Assembly (NCBI GenBank): GCA_022828125.1
Contig: JAJEJD010000012.1
Location: 118,501-182,500, forward strand
Direction of reading: 5' to 3'
Length of the DNA: 64,000 nt
Source: a bacterium
GTDB lineage: Bacteria; UBA8248
Each line of letters starts with the position of its first letter. The stretch's first letter is position 1. A program made the position numbers and the translations under genes. Shown piece after piece: positions 42,859 to 52,413 of the stretch. Under the pieces are notes generated by a model. That model was not told the origin of the DNA and made no database searches. It saw only the letters and a list, made by a program, of their open reading frames with translations.

Positions 42859-45255
42859 TTATGTGCGCGAAACAAGCGTATCGATCCGGGCGGCGGCGCC
42901 GGATGCGGTTTCGGTGACCGCCGACGCCAGCGCATCGAAATCCTCCTGCCCGCAAGCGTTCGCAATCAGGGATTTGACCTTCGTCCCCCCCGCCGCCGCG
43001 TCGAACCCTTCCTCGCCGACGAGGCGCATGACGCCCTGCAAATCCCGCCACATGACCGCGGCTTGCGCCAGCGGTTCGGCGCCGGCCATATCGAACACCG
43101 CCGCAGCGCTCGGCGCCGGGTCGTCGAGGAAGCTTCCGCCGCGCTCCAACTGCAGGTAGCGCGCGGCCTTCTCGACGTCGTCCAGCCCGCCGCGCATCCG
43201 GGCGTATGCGGACACGTTTTTTTCGGCGCCCTCTTCCGTCCACTCGCTCAACCAGTCGGGCAAAGACCTGTTCGCGCCGTATTCGGTCAGTATCCGGCGC
43301 CGCGCCTCCTCGAAGCGGTCTGCGATATCGGAACCTTCATACTCGAAGGCGCAGCGTGCCCTGGTGAGGGCGGGAATCTCGCCTGAAGCCGAATTTCCGA
43401 AACGCCCGGCCAGTTCGGAAAGCGTCAACGCAGGTATGGAATTCGAGCCGTGCGGGACCGGGGAGAACAACAGGCTGTCCTGCGACAGGTCGCTCAGCGA
43501 CTTTCGGAAACTCCCGAACATGCGTTCATTTTCGCCGGACTGGCGGCCGTCGTGGAGGATCAGCATCTCGATTCCAACGCCGGGGTATGCTTCCCGGCTG
43601 GCCAGATCGCCCAGGAAAACGGCGGCGACGCCGCCCACGCTCAGCGTCCCGAAGCGGTCGACGTAATCCGCCACCACGGAGGCGAGCACGGTCGAAATCG
43701 ATGCTTCGGCGAGATTCGAGAGCGCCGTACTCGCTTCCGCCGGCAAGAGGTTTCCGCGCATCACGTGCATGCCGATCTGAAACGCCTTGTCGTTCGACCA
43801 GTTCCGCACGATTTCAGCGGTTTCCCTCGCGTCGGCCACCGGCAGTTCGGCGACCAGACCCTTCAATTCCTGAACGTCCATTTCGTACGTCCAGTAGACT
43901 CTCGCCAGCCCGCGCCGCGCAATCGATTCGTATTCCGCATCCGGCCCGAATCCTTTCGGCAGGTCGAGATCGAGGAATTCCTGGTCCTGCAGGTTGTCCA
44001 GAAGTTCCGGATTCCGCTCAATCCATTTCGCGAGCCGAGGGGCGGCGCCGAAGATTTCGAGTATCGCGTCGAAGGCGTCGGGCCGCGCCGCGGCAATCGG
44101 GCTGTCGTAGGGGCTCCAGTCCTCGATATCCGGATAGAAATGCTCCCGCCACTGGTCCACCAGCGGGTCCATCTTCTCGAACCAGCGCTTGGGCCGCAGC
44201 ACGATGTTCATCATGTCGGCGTAGGTTCCCGGCAGTTCCGGCGACTCGTCGAGGCCGCTGACCTGCAGCAGCGGGTACTGGCGCGACGCCACCGCGTGAT
44301 GGTCCGCATGGCGCTGCATGTTGAAAAACATCCAGTTGCTGAACTTCCAGTCGGCGCTCCAGGAATGGCGCGGCATCGCCTTCTCCCAGCGGCCGTTGTC
44401 CAGACGGACCCGGCGCAGGCCGTAGTGCTGGAAGTAGTTGCTCATCTTCATCGAAAAGACGCAGGACAGGCCGAGGAAGATGAAGACCGGAACGGCCCAG
44501 ATCCCGCCCAGCCAGTACACCAGCGCGTACCAGAACGCGACGCCGATGCCGTAGCGCCAGAACGGATTCTCGTAATGCCAGACGGGCAGACGGCGCCGCG
44601 TCAGGCGTTCTCCCGCGACTTCCCAGGAATGCACGAGGTTGCTGACGACTTCCTTGGGGAAATATTTCCAGAAACTCTCCCCCTTCGGGGCGGAGCCCAC
44701 GTCGTACGGCGTGCCGACCAGGGCATGGTGGATATAGACGTGTTCCGTCGCGTACTGCGGATAGGAGACGGAGGCGAGCAGGAATTCGCCCACCCGGCGC
44801 TCCCAGGTCGTGCGCCGGTGTATCATTTCGTGACCGACGACGAACACGGCTTGCGCCTCCATCGTCAGGATTACCGCCAGGAGCACGCCTTCCCACCACG
44901 AGAATTGATCCGCCGCCAGGATTTGCCACATACCGAAAATGAGCGTCGGCGGCCACAGAAACGACCACGACCAGACCGGCAGGTTGTGCCAGAACAGGCG
45001 GTGTTCCGGCGTATTCGACGGATCCATGTTCTGTCCGTCGCGGCCCAGCGCCCGGTCGAGCCACCCGGCCAGACTCATGAAGACGAGCGGCGGCAACAGC
45101 CACCAGCCGCCATGGAGCGCGCCGAGAAGAATCAGCGGAAAAACGACCAGCGGCAGATAATGCGGAACAGCGTTCAGGATGGACGGCTCGACAGGTTGAG
45201 CGGCGCCGGCGTTGCCCGGGTCGGAGCCGCCACTTACAACCGGACTTTGTGGCAT
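42859..45255 (-). CDS. AlkB-type di-iron membrane hydroxylase fused to a degenerate GlnE-like domain
   Basis: A 798-residue fusion. Residues about 30-385 match alkane 1-monooxygenase: membrane helices and four histidine motifs, GHEMIH (142-146), EHVYIHH (171-177), NYFQHYG (273-279) and MQRHADHH (313-320), as needed for a di-iron site. From about 395 the sequence switches to the glutamine synthetase adenylyltransferase (GlnE) fold: AILEIFGAAPRLAKWIERNP, a polymerase-like core near 537-569, IPALTRARCAFEYEG (627-641) and GGLDDVEKAARYLQL (689-703). The catalytic SDxDL aspartates are replaced (VGIEM, 560-564), so nucleotidyl transfer is probably lost. It may hydroxylate or desaturate the precursor; the GlnE-like part may bind the peptide. 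The start has GAGGAG upstream. Confidence 0.85.
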   Translation of the reverse strand: MPQSPVVSGGSDPGNAGAAQPVEPSILNAVPHYLPLVVFPLILLGALHGGWWLLPPLVFMSLAGWLDRALGRDGQNMDPSNTPEHRLFWHNLPVWSWSFLWPPTLIFGMWQILAADQFSWWEGVLLAVILTMEAQAVFVVGHEMIHRRTTWERRVGEFLLASVSYPQYATEHVYIHHALVGTPYDVGSAPKGESFWKYFPKEVVSNLVHSWEVAGERLTRRRLPVWHYENPFWRYGIGVAFWYALVYWLGGIWAVPVFIFLGLSCVFSMKMSNYFQHYGLRRVRLDNGRWEKAMPRHSWSADWKFSNWMFFNMQRHADHHAVASRQYPLLQVSGLDESPELPGTYADMMNIVLRPKRWFEKMDPLVDQWREHFYPDIEDWSPYDSPIAAARPDAFDAILEIFGAAPRLAKWIERNPELLDNLQDQEFLDLDLPKGFGPDAEYESIARRGLARVYWTYEMDVQELKGLVAELPVADARETAEIVRNWSNDKAFQIGMHVMRGNLLPAEASTALSNLAEASISTVLASVVADYVDRFGTLSVGGVAAVFLGDLASREAYPGVGIEMLILHDGRQSGENERMFGSFRKSLSDLSQDSLLFSPVPHGSNSIPALTLSELAGRFGNSASGEIPALTRARCAFEYEGSDIADRFEEARRRILTEYGANRSLPDWLSEWTEEGAEKNVSAYARMRGGLDDVEKAARYLQLERGGSFLDDPAPSAAAVFDMAGAEPLAQAAVMWRDLQGVMRLVGEEGFDAAAGGTKVKSLIANACGQEDFDALASAVTETASGAAARIDTLVSRT

Positions 45256-45336
45256 GTCAGCTCCTCAATGGTAGACATTTTGAGTCCCTTGGACCGGAAG
45301 ATATTTTATCCCCGAAGACCTTGACCTGCAAGTTTT

Positions 45337-46638
45337 TCAGGCCTGCAAGATTTCGAGGAGACGCTCGAGAGCTTCGATGCAAAACGCCGTGGTCACGGAT
45401 TCGGAGCCATGTCCTATCCGCCCGACCGCGCCCCACTTCAGCGTCTGGTCGCCGAACGCGAGGAGTTCCGGCCAGCTGCCGTCCTCATGCTGCGAACCCG
45501 TGAACATTTCCACGAGGCGTTTCGCGTCGATGCCGTCGAGGCGCCCCGCGTGGTGGAGCGCCGAGACGGCCTGCGCCGTTTGGAGGACGTTGCCGAAACC
45601 TCCCTCATCGTCCCGTAAACCCAGGATGCGCTCCGCCAGTACCGGGCGCAGGCGCTCGAGAGCGGGCCGTGCGCGAACCATGGCGCGGGCGGCCGCGTAG
45701 CAGACGGCGATTTCGTCGGGATACCATTTGGAGGAGCCCGCGAGATCGCCTTCGCTCATCAAGGCTTCCAGCCATCGCCGGGCGTCCCTGGTTTCAGGGT
45801 GGTCGCCGAGATAGGCGATGACGTTCGCATTGACCACGGGGTCGGCCTCGATGCGAAAGGGCGACACGACGTCGGGTTCGTCGTCTTCGAGAACCCAGGT
45901 CATGAAGCGGCCTTCCTCGTCGCGGTTCGCCAATATTTGCGGGACGTTCCTCCCCAGCAATATCCAGGGATGAGTATCGAGCACGAGTGAACACAGCGCG
46001 GTACTGTCGAGATCCCGGGGCAGATGGCGGTAATAGCGCCACAATCCGGGATATTCGACCGTGTCGACGAGATACGCCCTGGTCGCGGCGCAGATGGCTC
46101 TGGCGCGCGCTTCCCCGCAGCATTCCAGCGCAAGGACGCAGAAAGCCGATACGAAAGGAGGCCTTTCGAAATGCCGCGGTATATCCGGATCGGCCACGTT
46201 GAACCGGATGCAGTGCCAGGCGCCGTTTTCGTCTATCGTGGATTCGAGGAAATCGAGACCGCGGCGGATGGCTTCCCTGCCCGCTATTGCAAGCGCCTCG
46301 GCGGTGGCGGCGGCCTTCGGGACTATCTCCCCCTGAACGACGGGCGGACGGAGGGGCGGCGCGGGGTCGTGCATGGTCCTGCGAAGGAAATCGAGCGATG
46401 CCGCGCCGGTTCTCGCCTCCTCGCGTTCCGCCTCGGTGAATTTGCTGCGCGGCGGAAGAACGAGGTGCGTCGCGGCATAGGTGTCTTCGTGCACGTGAAT
46501 CTCGTGGCCTTCGGCCATCTTCACGCCGAATTCCGCTTCGATGGTCTCTTTGGGCCTGGCGAGAAGACGCTCCCTGAAGTCGCAGTCCTCGCCGGCCCGC
46601 GATATCAGGGAATCGGCTGCGTCAAAGGGCTTCCTCAT
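45337..46638 (-). CDS. NHLP leader domain fused to a squalene-cyclase-like toroid
   Basis: A 433-residue protein. Residues about 7-75 are homologous to the leader of the precursor at 39013: CDFRERLLARPKETIEAEFG, EIHVHEDTYAATHLVLPPRS and KFTEAEREEA align directly. The remainder is an alpha/alpha barrel of the prenyltransferase/squalene oxidase-repeat class: AIRRGLDFLESTIDENGAWH, RDDEGGFGNVLQTAQAVSAL and TGSQHEDGSWPELLAFGDQT (QW-like) followed by VTTAFCIEALERL. A clean DxDD motif is not visible, so cyclase chemistry is uncertain. It may be a leader-guided modification enzyme or a leader decoy. Gaps to the neighbours are about 80 bases on either side. Confidence 0.85.
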   Translation of the reverse strand: MRKPFDAADSLISRAGEDCDFRERLLARPKETIEAEFGVKMAEGHEIHVHEDTYAATHLVLPPRSKFTEAEREEARTGAASLDFLRRTMHDPAPPLRPPVVQGEIVPKAAATAEALAIAGREAIRRGLDFLESTIDENGAWHCIRFNVADPDIPRHFERPPFVSAFCVLALECCGEARARAICAATRAYLVDTVEYPGLWRYYRHLPRDLDSTALCSLVLDTHPWILLGRNVPQILANRDEEGRFMTWVLEDDEPDVVSPFRIEADPVVNANVIAYLGDHPETRDARRWLEALMSEGDLAGSSKWYPDEIAVCYAAARAMVRARPALERLRPVLAERILGLRDDEGGFGNVLQTAQAVSALHHAGRLDGIDAKRLVEMFTGSQHEDGSWPELLAFGDQTLKWGAVGRIGHGSESVTTAFCIEALERLLEILQA

Positions 46639-46713
46639 GGACCTCTACTCCATTTTCGCAGGCCCTGGCCGAACGCGCATTTGCGCCGTCAGGTAGTTAT
46701 TTGCGTATCCGGA

Positions 46714-49650
46714 TCAAGCGATTTGCCTTTTGATCAATTCCTTGAATACCCCGTCGACTTCCTTGAGTTCATCGAAGGAACCGCTTTGCACGACTTTTCC
46801 GGCTTGCAGCACGTAGATGCGGTCGGCCTGTTCCAGCGTGGACAGCCGGTGGGCAATGACGAGGCGGGTGGAAGTCAGGGCGGCGAGATTCTGCATTACC
46901 TTGGCCTGGCTCTCGTTATCCAGCCAGTTGGTCGCCTCGTCAAACAACATGATTCGAGGACTGCCGATTATCGAGCGGGCGATCGTGATGCGCTGGCTCT
47001 CGCCGCCTGACAGGACGGACCCGCTGGCACCCACCATGGTCATCATGCCCATGGGCATGTCCTTGATTTGGGCTTCGACTTCGGCGGTCCGGGCCGCATC
47101 CCATACTTCCTCGGTCGCCATTTCGTCATGGTGAGAGACCAGATTATCCCAGAGATCTTGCGGATGGAGTCCGACGGATTGAGGCACCGCGCCGATTTTC
47201 CGGCGCACCTGTTTCAGATTCAGGTGCCTTAGGTCGCGTCCGTCGTAATACACCGCGCCGGCGGTCGGCCAGTCGATACCGAGCGCGAGCCGGAACAGGG
47301 TGCTCTTGCCGGCGCCGGACTCACCGGCAATCGCGACGAATTCGCCGGGACGGGCGTGAATCGTGACGTCGTCGAGAATCAGCGGACCGTCGGGATCGTA
47401 GCGGAAGGAAATGCGGTCGAACAGTATTTCGCCGCCCAGGTATTCCACCGGCTCTCCTTCCGTCACGGTTTCAGGAACGGCGGAGAGCAGTGGGCGCATC
47501 TGCTCGAACGCCGGCCGCATGGCGGCAATGGCGCCGAAGGACTCGCCGAGCCGGGCGATGGCGGACTGAAAAACGATAAAGACCGTGTAAACGACGAGAA
47601 AATCGCCGACCGGAATGTTTCGCTCACCCGCCACCGCGAAAAGTAGCACCCCGCCGGCAAGAAAGGGAAGCGCGGCGCCGAATGCCCGCGAATGTCCCTC
47701 GAGCGCGCCCAGTTCGATCTCCGCGCGTTTCTGCTCACGATAATCCCTCGCCCAGATGGCGTAAGCCGACCCTTCCGCATTATCCATTCGCAGCTTGGAG
47801 ATGCCTCCCACGAGCTGGAAGAGCCGGCCGGCTACGCGGCGCGCTGCGCTGATCATCCGCCCGTAAGGGGAAATCTGGCGCAACCCGAGGGCTACGGCGA
47901 CCAGCAGCGAAGCCAGGCTGAAGACGAGGGTGATGAGGCCGAGCGTGGCATCGTAGAAAAAGATGACGCCAAAAACCGGAAGCAGGAAAATGATCGACAA
48001 AAAGCTGTTGGCGACGACTCCGCGCAAGCCGTCGCGAAGGTTCTGGAACGTCATCCCCGACATGGCCAGATCACCGGCGGGATGGCGGTGCAGAATGCTT
48101 GGCGGAAGGCGCATGAGACGGTCCCAGAAAGCGGCTTCGACCCGGGAAGCCGAGCGCCCCTCGAGCCGCATCATCGCCGTGCTCTGAAACAGGTGCAGCA
48201 GCGCGCCGAGCAGGCCGAACGCCGCTACCGCCACGGCAACGGCATAGATCGCTCCTGCGCTTCCGCCCACCGATATTTCATTCGCAACGAATCCGAGCGC
48301 CAGCGCCGGCAGCAGTTTGATCAAGCCGTATGGAAGCCCGGCAATGACCAGCCGCGCCAGGTCCGCGGCCGATCCGCGCAGGGCGATTTCCATCAGGTCC
48401 GCCAGTTTCACGCCCTCCGGCGGCAATGGCCGATAGAACATCCAGGCTTCCTCCGCCAGCTCGCCCGCGCGGTCCGCCGTTACCCGGAGGCTGCGTTTGC
48501 TGACCGGGTCGATTTCCCTGTATCGCCCGAACCTTCCCGGCAGCAGCGCCACGGGCCGGCCGTCCTCCGTGCGGAACGCCAGCATCGCGTTGCTGTCGCC
48601 GCGCCACCAGCTGCCCTCGGCTTTGAATCGCACGCGCCGGGCGCGTATGCCTGACGCGTCGAGAATATCGACGAGACCGACCGGAGTATTGGAGGGTCCC
48701 GAGCGCGCCGGTATCTTGAAATCGATTCCTTCATGGCGGCCGATGAGTTGCAGGGCCTCCGCCAGCGCCGTGTCCTCGACACCGGCGTCCCGGTCAACCG
48801 GAAGGTCATAGATATTGAAGAGCCGCTGCCGCGCTGCTTTTTCGGCCGTACGGCGGCTGGCAGTCCGCGCGCGCTCGAGATTGACGTCGTCGACCACGAC
48901 CAGTCGGCGGTTCAGGCGTTCCAGGGAGAAAGCAACCGCGTGAAAAGAGGCGAGCGCCGGCAGCAGCATGCCCTGTTCCGCCAGGCTTTCGGTAGATATG
49001 CCCGTCAGCGTCGCCTCGTCGAACAAGGCGAGCCAGCTTGTCCGCGTCAGCGGAATAACGGCTTCGTGCGGGCCGCTCGCTTCCGCCAGTTCCGCCGGGT
49101 CGACAATACCCATGAACAGGCTCGCGCCGCGCGGCGGTTTGGATACCCACACCACGCCGCGCCGTACGGATAGCGTACAAGGGGCCAGGGCCTGCGCCCG
49201 ACCGGGTTCGGCCAGCGCCGTCGGACGCGGAAGGGGGTTTGCAAAACGCGACAGCGTTTCGGTAATGGCGATCAGCCAGGTGTCGGTCTGTTCCGCCAGT
49301 TCCGCCGGATGAACCCGGGACAGCAGGGAAGCCGGCAGACGCTTCAAAATGGTGCCCGGCAGTCCTTTGGCAACGATGCTGAGCGTATTGTCTTCGTCAC
49401 CCTCTCGCTGGTCCGGCGCCATACCCGGCAGCAACCAGCCCGATTCCCGGCGCAGCAGATGCTGCGGCGCCGCCTGCTCCACCCCGTCCTTGAGTTCGAC
49501 GAGGAACAGATTGACGGCGCCCTGATCGATGAACCAGACACTATCCGGGTCGTCGAGCTTGACCGGCAGGTTGCCGGCGCAGGGCACGGACTCGCCGAAG
49601 CGAGCGGCGAGTTCGGCTATGGACGTGAATTCCGGCCTTGTATTCTGCAT
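46714..49650 (-). CDS. NHLM-type bacteriocin ABC transporter, ATP-binding protein (long form)
   Basis: A 978-residue exporter half of the kind found in NHLP clusters (NHLM ABC2). The first 400 residues form a soluble N-terminal region (cyclic-nucleotide-binding-like start WFIDQGAVNLFLVELKDG). Next is a six-helix ABC membrane domain (about 430-720), then the nucleotide-binding domain with Walker A GESGAGKSTLFRLALG, signature LSGGESQRITIARSI and Walker B IMLFDEATNWLDN. It probably pairs with the peptidase-containing transporter to secrete the modified peptide. Its ATG overlaps the stop of the upstream gene (TGATG). Confidence 0.93.
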   Translation of the reverse strand: MQNTRPEFTSIAELAARFGESVPCAGNLPVKLDDPDSVWFIDQGAVNLFLVELKDGVEQAAPQHLLRRESGWLLPGMAPDQREGDEDNTLSIVAKGLPGTILKRLPASLLSRVHPAELAEQTDTWLIAITETLSRFANPLPRPTALAEPGRAQALAPCTLSVRRGVVWVSKPPRGASLFMGIVDPAELAEASGPHEAVIPLTRTSWLALFDEATLTGISTESLAEQGMLLPALASFHAVAFSLERLNRRLVVVDDVNLERARTASRRTAEKAARQRLFNIYDLPVDRDAGVEDTALAEALQLIGRHEGIDFKIPARSGPSNTPVGLVDILDASGIRARRVRFKAEGSWWRGDSNAMLAFRTEDGRPVALLPGRFGRYREIDPVSKRSLRVTADRAGELAEEAWMFYRPLPPEGVKLADLMEIALRGSAADLARLVIAGLPYGLIKLLPALALGFVANEISVGGSAGAIYAVAVAVAAFGLLGALLHLFQSTAMMRLEGRSASRVEAAFWDRLMRLPPSILHRHPAGDLAMSGMTFQNLRDGLRGVVANSFLSIIFLLPVFGVIFFYDATLGLITLVFSLASLLVAVALGLRQISPYGRMISAARRVAGRLFQLVGGISKLRMDNAEGSAYAIWARDYREQKRAEIELGALEGHSRAFGAALPFLAGGVLLFAVAGERNIPVGDFLVVYTVFIVFQSAIARLGESFGAIAAMRPAFEQMRPLLSAVPETVTEGEPVEYLGGEILFDRISFRYDPDGPLILDDVTIHARPGEFVAIAGESGAGKSTLFRLALGIDWPTAGAVYYDGRDLRHLNLKQVRRKIGAVPQSVGLHPQDLWDNLVSHHDEMATEEVWDAARTAEVEAQIKDMPMGMMTMVGASGSVLSGGESQRITIARSIIGSPRIMLFDEATNWLDNESQAKVMQNLAALTSTRLVIAHRLSTLEQADRIYVLQAGKVVQSGSFDELKEVDGVFKELIKRQIA

Positions 49651-51860
49651 CAGCCCGACTGCACCAGCTTGTAGTACGCGCCATCCCGATCCGCGATCAA
49701 ATCGTCGTGCGCGCCGCGTTGCACGGTGACGCCTTTGTCGAGCACGATGATTTCATCGCAATCCCGCACGGTGCTCAGCCGGTGCGCCACGATCAGGCAG
49801 GTGACGCCGCGACGCCGCAGGGCGTCATCGACGTATTCCTCTGTCGCGGCATCGAGCGCGCTGGTGGCCTCGTCCAGGATGAGCACCGTCGGATTGCCCA
49901 CCAGTGCGCGGGCGATTTCCAGGCGTTGCTGCTGGCCGCCGCTGAAATTCGCCCCGCCTTCTTCGACGAGGGTCGCATATCCCTGCGCTCGAAGCAGGAT
50001 TTCGTCATGGATTTGGGCGTCCCGCGTCGCGGCGAAGAGGATTTCATCCGGAACGGCCGGGTTCCACAACGTGATGTTGTCGCGCAGGGACGCGGTAAAG
50101 AGCACGATCTCCTGATCCACCATGGATATGGACTGCCGCAGCACTTCTTCCGGAATCTGATCCCGCGGATGACCGTCAAACAGGATTTCGCCCGACCAGG
50201 GCTGGTAGACGCCCGAAACCAGACGCGCCAGGGTCGACTTGCCGGAACCGCTGGGACCGACCACGGCGACGCGCTGCCCCGGTTTGATCACGAGGTTGAA
50301 GTCCTTTATCAAAGGGGGCCGGCTCTTGTTGAAACCGAAGGTGAGGTCTCGCAGTTCGAGTTGGCCCGCGAGTTGGAGCCGGCCGTTGAACGTGCGGATA
50401 GACTCCGATTCCGGGCTCCGGCGGCTGAAAACGGGATCTTCATCGGTTTTAGAGATGTCCTCGAGACGCTGCAAATCGGTTTCGAGCGCCTGACGGGTTT
50501 CGGCAAACTCCAAAAAGCGCCTGACGGGAGCCAGGAACATCTCCGCCAGGATGTAGAACCCGACCAGCGTCCCCAGGGTCATGTTCCCGGCCATGACCAT
50601 GCCGCCCCCGACGCCGAGAATCGCCGCGCTGCGCAGCGCGTCGACCAGCCCCGGAAGCGAGGTATTGACGGAGCCCAGTTCGGAATAGAGTTGGCGCGCA
50701 CGCAACTCACGCGCCTGTTGACCGCTCCAGCGCGAAAAGAACCGGTCGTCCGCTCCCGTCATGCGCAGGTTGTCCGCATGACTCAACATCTGCATGCCGA
50801 GGCCGATCAGCAATCCCTGCTCGCGCCTCATCGCCTGGCTCCGGACCGCCCGGAGGGCGTTGAGGAAGTGGGCCAACGCTCCGTGCAGAAGGGCCAGCAG
50901 AAGCACGATCAGCGTGAGCAGGACATCGTAGGCGAACATCGCGACGAGCAGCACCACGCTCATTCCCATGTCGATAATCAGGACAAGGAACTGATCCGCC
51001 AGATTCCTGGCGATTCTGTCGGTGGATGAGACCCGGTCGGTCAGGTCGCCGGCCAGCCTGTGTTCAAAAAACTCCACCGGCAGCCGCAGCAGCCGTGACA
51101 TGCCGCGACTGAAGCCAATCACCGATACCCGGACGGCGAGCCGCTTGAGGAATCGGTGCTTGAGCAAGGACAGGACGTATACCAGGACGCCGCCGCCAAG
51201 CAAGGCGGCCACCAATCCGCCCCAGGACCCGTGTTTTTCCATAACATCGTCGACGAAAACACCGAGGGATACGGGAATCATCAACGTCAACAGCGTCAGC
51301 ATGAGTCCGCAGGAAATCACCCCGGTAAGCACATTCCATGATCCGGAGAGCAAGGCGCCCAATTGCCTGAACAAATCGGGCTGTTCGCCTCCGGGCCTGA
51401 AATCGGCGCCGCACTTGAAGCGGAGCGCAATTCCACTGTAGCCCTTGTTGAACTCTTCAGCGGAAACCCTGCGCCGCCCCGTGGAAGGATCGTTGAGATA
51501 GAAATAGCGTCCATCGAATCCTTCGAGGACAAGGAAATGGCTGAATTGCCAGAACAGGATCAAAGGCAATCGCAGCTTTTTCAGTTGATCGGCGCGTACG
51601 CTGAGCCCACTGCATTCGAGACCATAGTGCCTGGAGGCGCGCAATATGCTCGCGGCGCTGCTGCCGTCTCGGCTCACCTCGCATTTTTCGCGCAATTCGG
51701 TAAGCGGCACCCATCGTCCGAAGTAGGCCAGTACGATGCCGAGACAGGCGGCGCCGCATTCCGACGCATGCATCTGCAACAGAACCGGCGTGGTCACCCT
51801 TCGCTTCATTATGTCCGGAAAGGCATCATCCCCGGCCCCTTTGGGGTCGTGAGGCGGCAT
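49650..51860 (-). CDS. NHLM-type ABC exporter with C39 leader peptidase
   Basis: A 736-residue peptidase-containing ABC transporter. The N-terminal C39 domain (about 18-150) has catalytic Cys in HASECGAACLGIVLAYFG, His in FSHFLVLEGFDG and Asp in YLNDPSTGRR, so it can cut after a double-glycine-type motif such as AVSAG in the precursor. Next is a six-helix exporter domain. The nucleotide-binding domain has GPSGSGKSTLARLVSG, signature FSGGQQQRLEIARAL and ILDEATSALD. It is co-translated with the second ABC gene (stop/start overlap) and follows the HlyD-like gene after one base, forming the export unit. Confidence 0.94.
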   Translation of the reverse strand: MPPHDPKGAGDDAFPDIMKRRVTTPVLLQMHASECGAACLGIVLAYFGRWVPLTELREKCEVSRDGSSAASILRASRHYGLECSGLSVRADQLKKLRLPLILFWQFSHFLVLEGFDGRYFYLNDPSTGRRRVSAEEFNKGYSGIALRFKCGADFRPGGEQPDLFRQLGALLSGSWNVLTGVISCGLMLTLLTLMIPVSLGVFVDDVMEKHGSWGGLVAALLGGGVLVYVLSLLKHRFLKRLAVRVSVIGFSRGMSRLLRLPVEFFEHRLAGDLTDRVSSTDRIARNLADQFLVLIIDMGMSVVLLVAMFAYDVLLTLIVLLLALLHGALAHFLNALRAVRSQAMRREQGLLIGLGMQMLSHADNLRMTGADDRFFSRWSGQQARELRARQLYSELGSVNTSLPGLVDALRSAAILGVGGGMVMAGNMTLGTLVGFYILAEMFLAPVRRFLEFAETRQALETDLQRLEDISKTDEDPVFSRRSPESESIRTFNGRLQLAGQLELRDLTFGFNKSRPPLIKDFNLVIKPGQRVAVVGPSGSGKSTLARLVSGVYQPWSGEILFDGHPRDQIPEEVLRQSISMVDQEIVLFTASLRDNITLWNPAVPDEILFAATRDAQIHDEILLRAQGYATLVEEGGANFSGGQQQRLEIARALVGNPTVLILDEATSALDAATEEYVDDALRRRGVTCLIVAHRLSTVRDCDEIIVLDKGVTVQRGAHDDLIADRDGAYYKLVQSG

Positions 51861-51861
51861 C

Positions 51862-52413
51862 TTATGATCGCCTCATACGAAAAAGCGCGATCGGAGATTG
51901 CCTGCCGAGCTCGATGACTATCCGACATTTCCTGCCCGCAAGGGAACCCGAATCCAGACTTTCCTCGAGCGCGATATCGACGCGGTACACGGACACCGGC
52001 GCCGCGGACTCAAATGCCGCCGGCCCCCCGGAAAAGGGCACGGCGGAAATTGCCCTGATCTCTCCGCCAAGTGTGACTGTTTCTCCATCCGCCGCATCCG
52101 GCTCAACCATCACCGGCATCCCGGTTTCGAGATGTGGAGCGATGTCGCTCTCGACCCAGACGAGGGCCTGCACGGAGCGTCTGCCATCGGGCAAGTTTTC
52201 GCCTTGCTCGACCAGTACGCCGTCTACCACAAGATTACGGGCTACGTTGCCGAAGAAAAACCATGCCGAGAGAATGCACAGCAATAGCGCAATTGCGGCG
52301 ACAAGCAGGCGCTCCCGCGGCGTGGAAACTGTCAGTAGCCGGTCGAGTTGTTCGCGTTCTTCCTTCGCTTCGGCAACCGTTTTATGAAATGAGTCGAACG
52401 GATTGTTGAACAC
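51862..52413 (-). CDS. Short HlyD-like secretion adaptor (NHLM type)
   Basis: A 183-residue protein with a cytoplasmic N-terminus, one membrane helix (about 35-55, RLLVAAIALLLCILSAWFFF) and a beta-rich periplasmic part (VEPDAADGETVTLGGEIRAI... YRVDIALEES). This matches the barrel-sandwich/beta-barrel portion of membrane-fusion proteins of NHLM systems, but the alpha-helical hairpin that would reach an outer-membrane channel is missing. It is therefore shorter than usual and may suit release to the periplasm only. The first gene of the export operon; GTG start. The stop is one base before the peptidase-transporter start. Confidence 0.75.
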   Translation of the reverse strand: MFNNPFDSFHKTVAEAKEEREQLDRLLTVSTPRERLLVAAIALLLCILSAWFFFGNVARNLVVDGVLVEQGENLPDGRRSVQALVWVESDIAPHLETGMPVMVEPDAADGETVTLGGEIRAISAVPFSGGPAAFESAAPVSVYRVDIALEESLDSGSLAGRKCRIVIELGRQSPIALFRMRRS

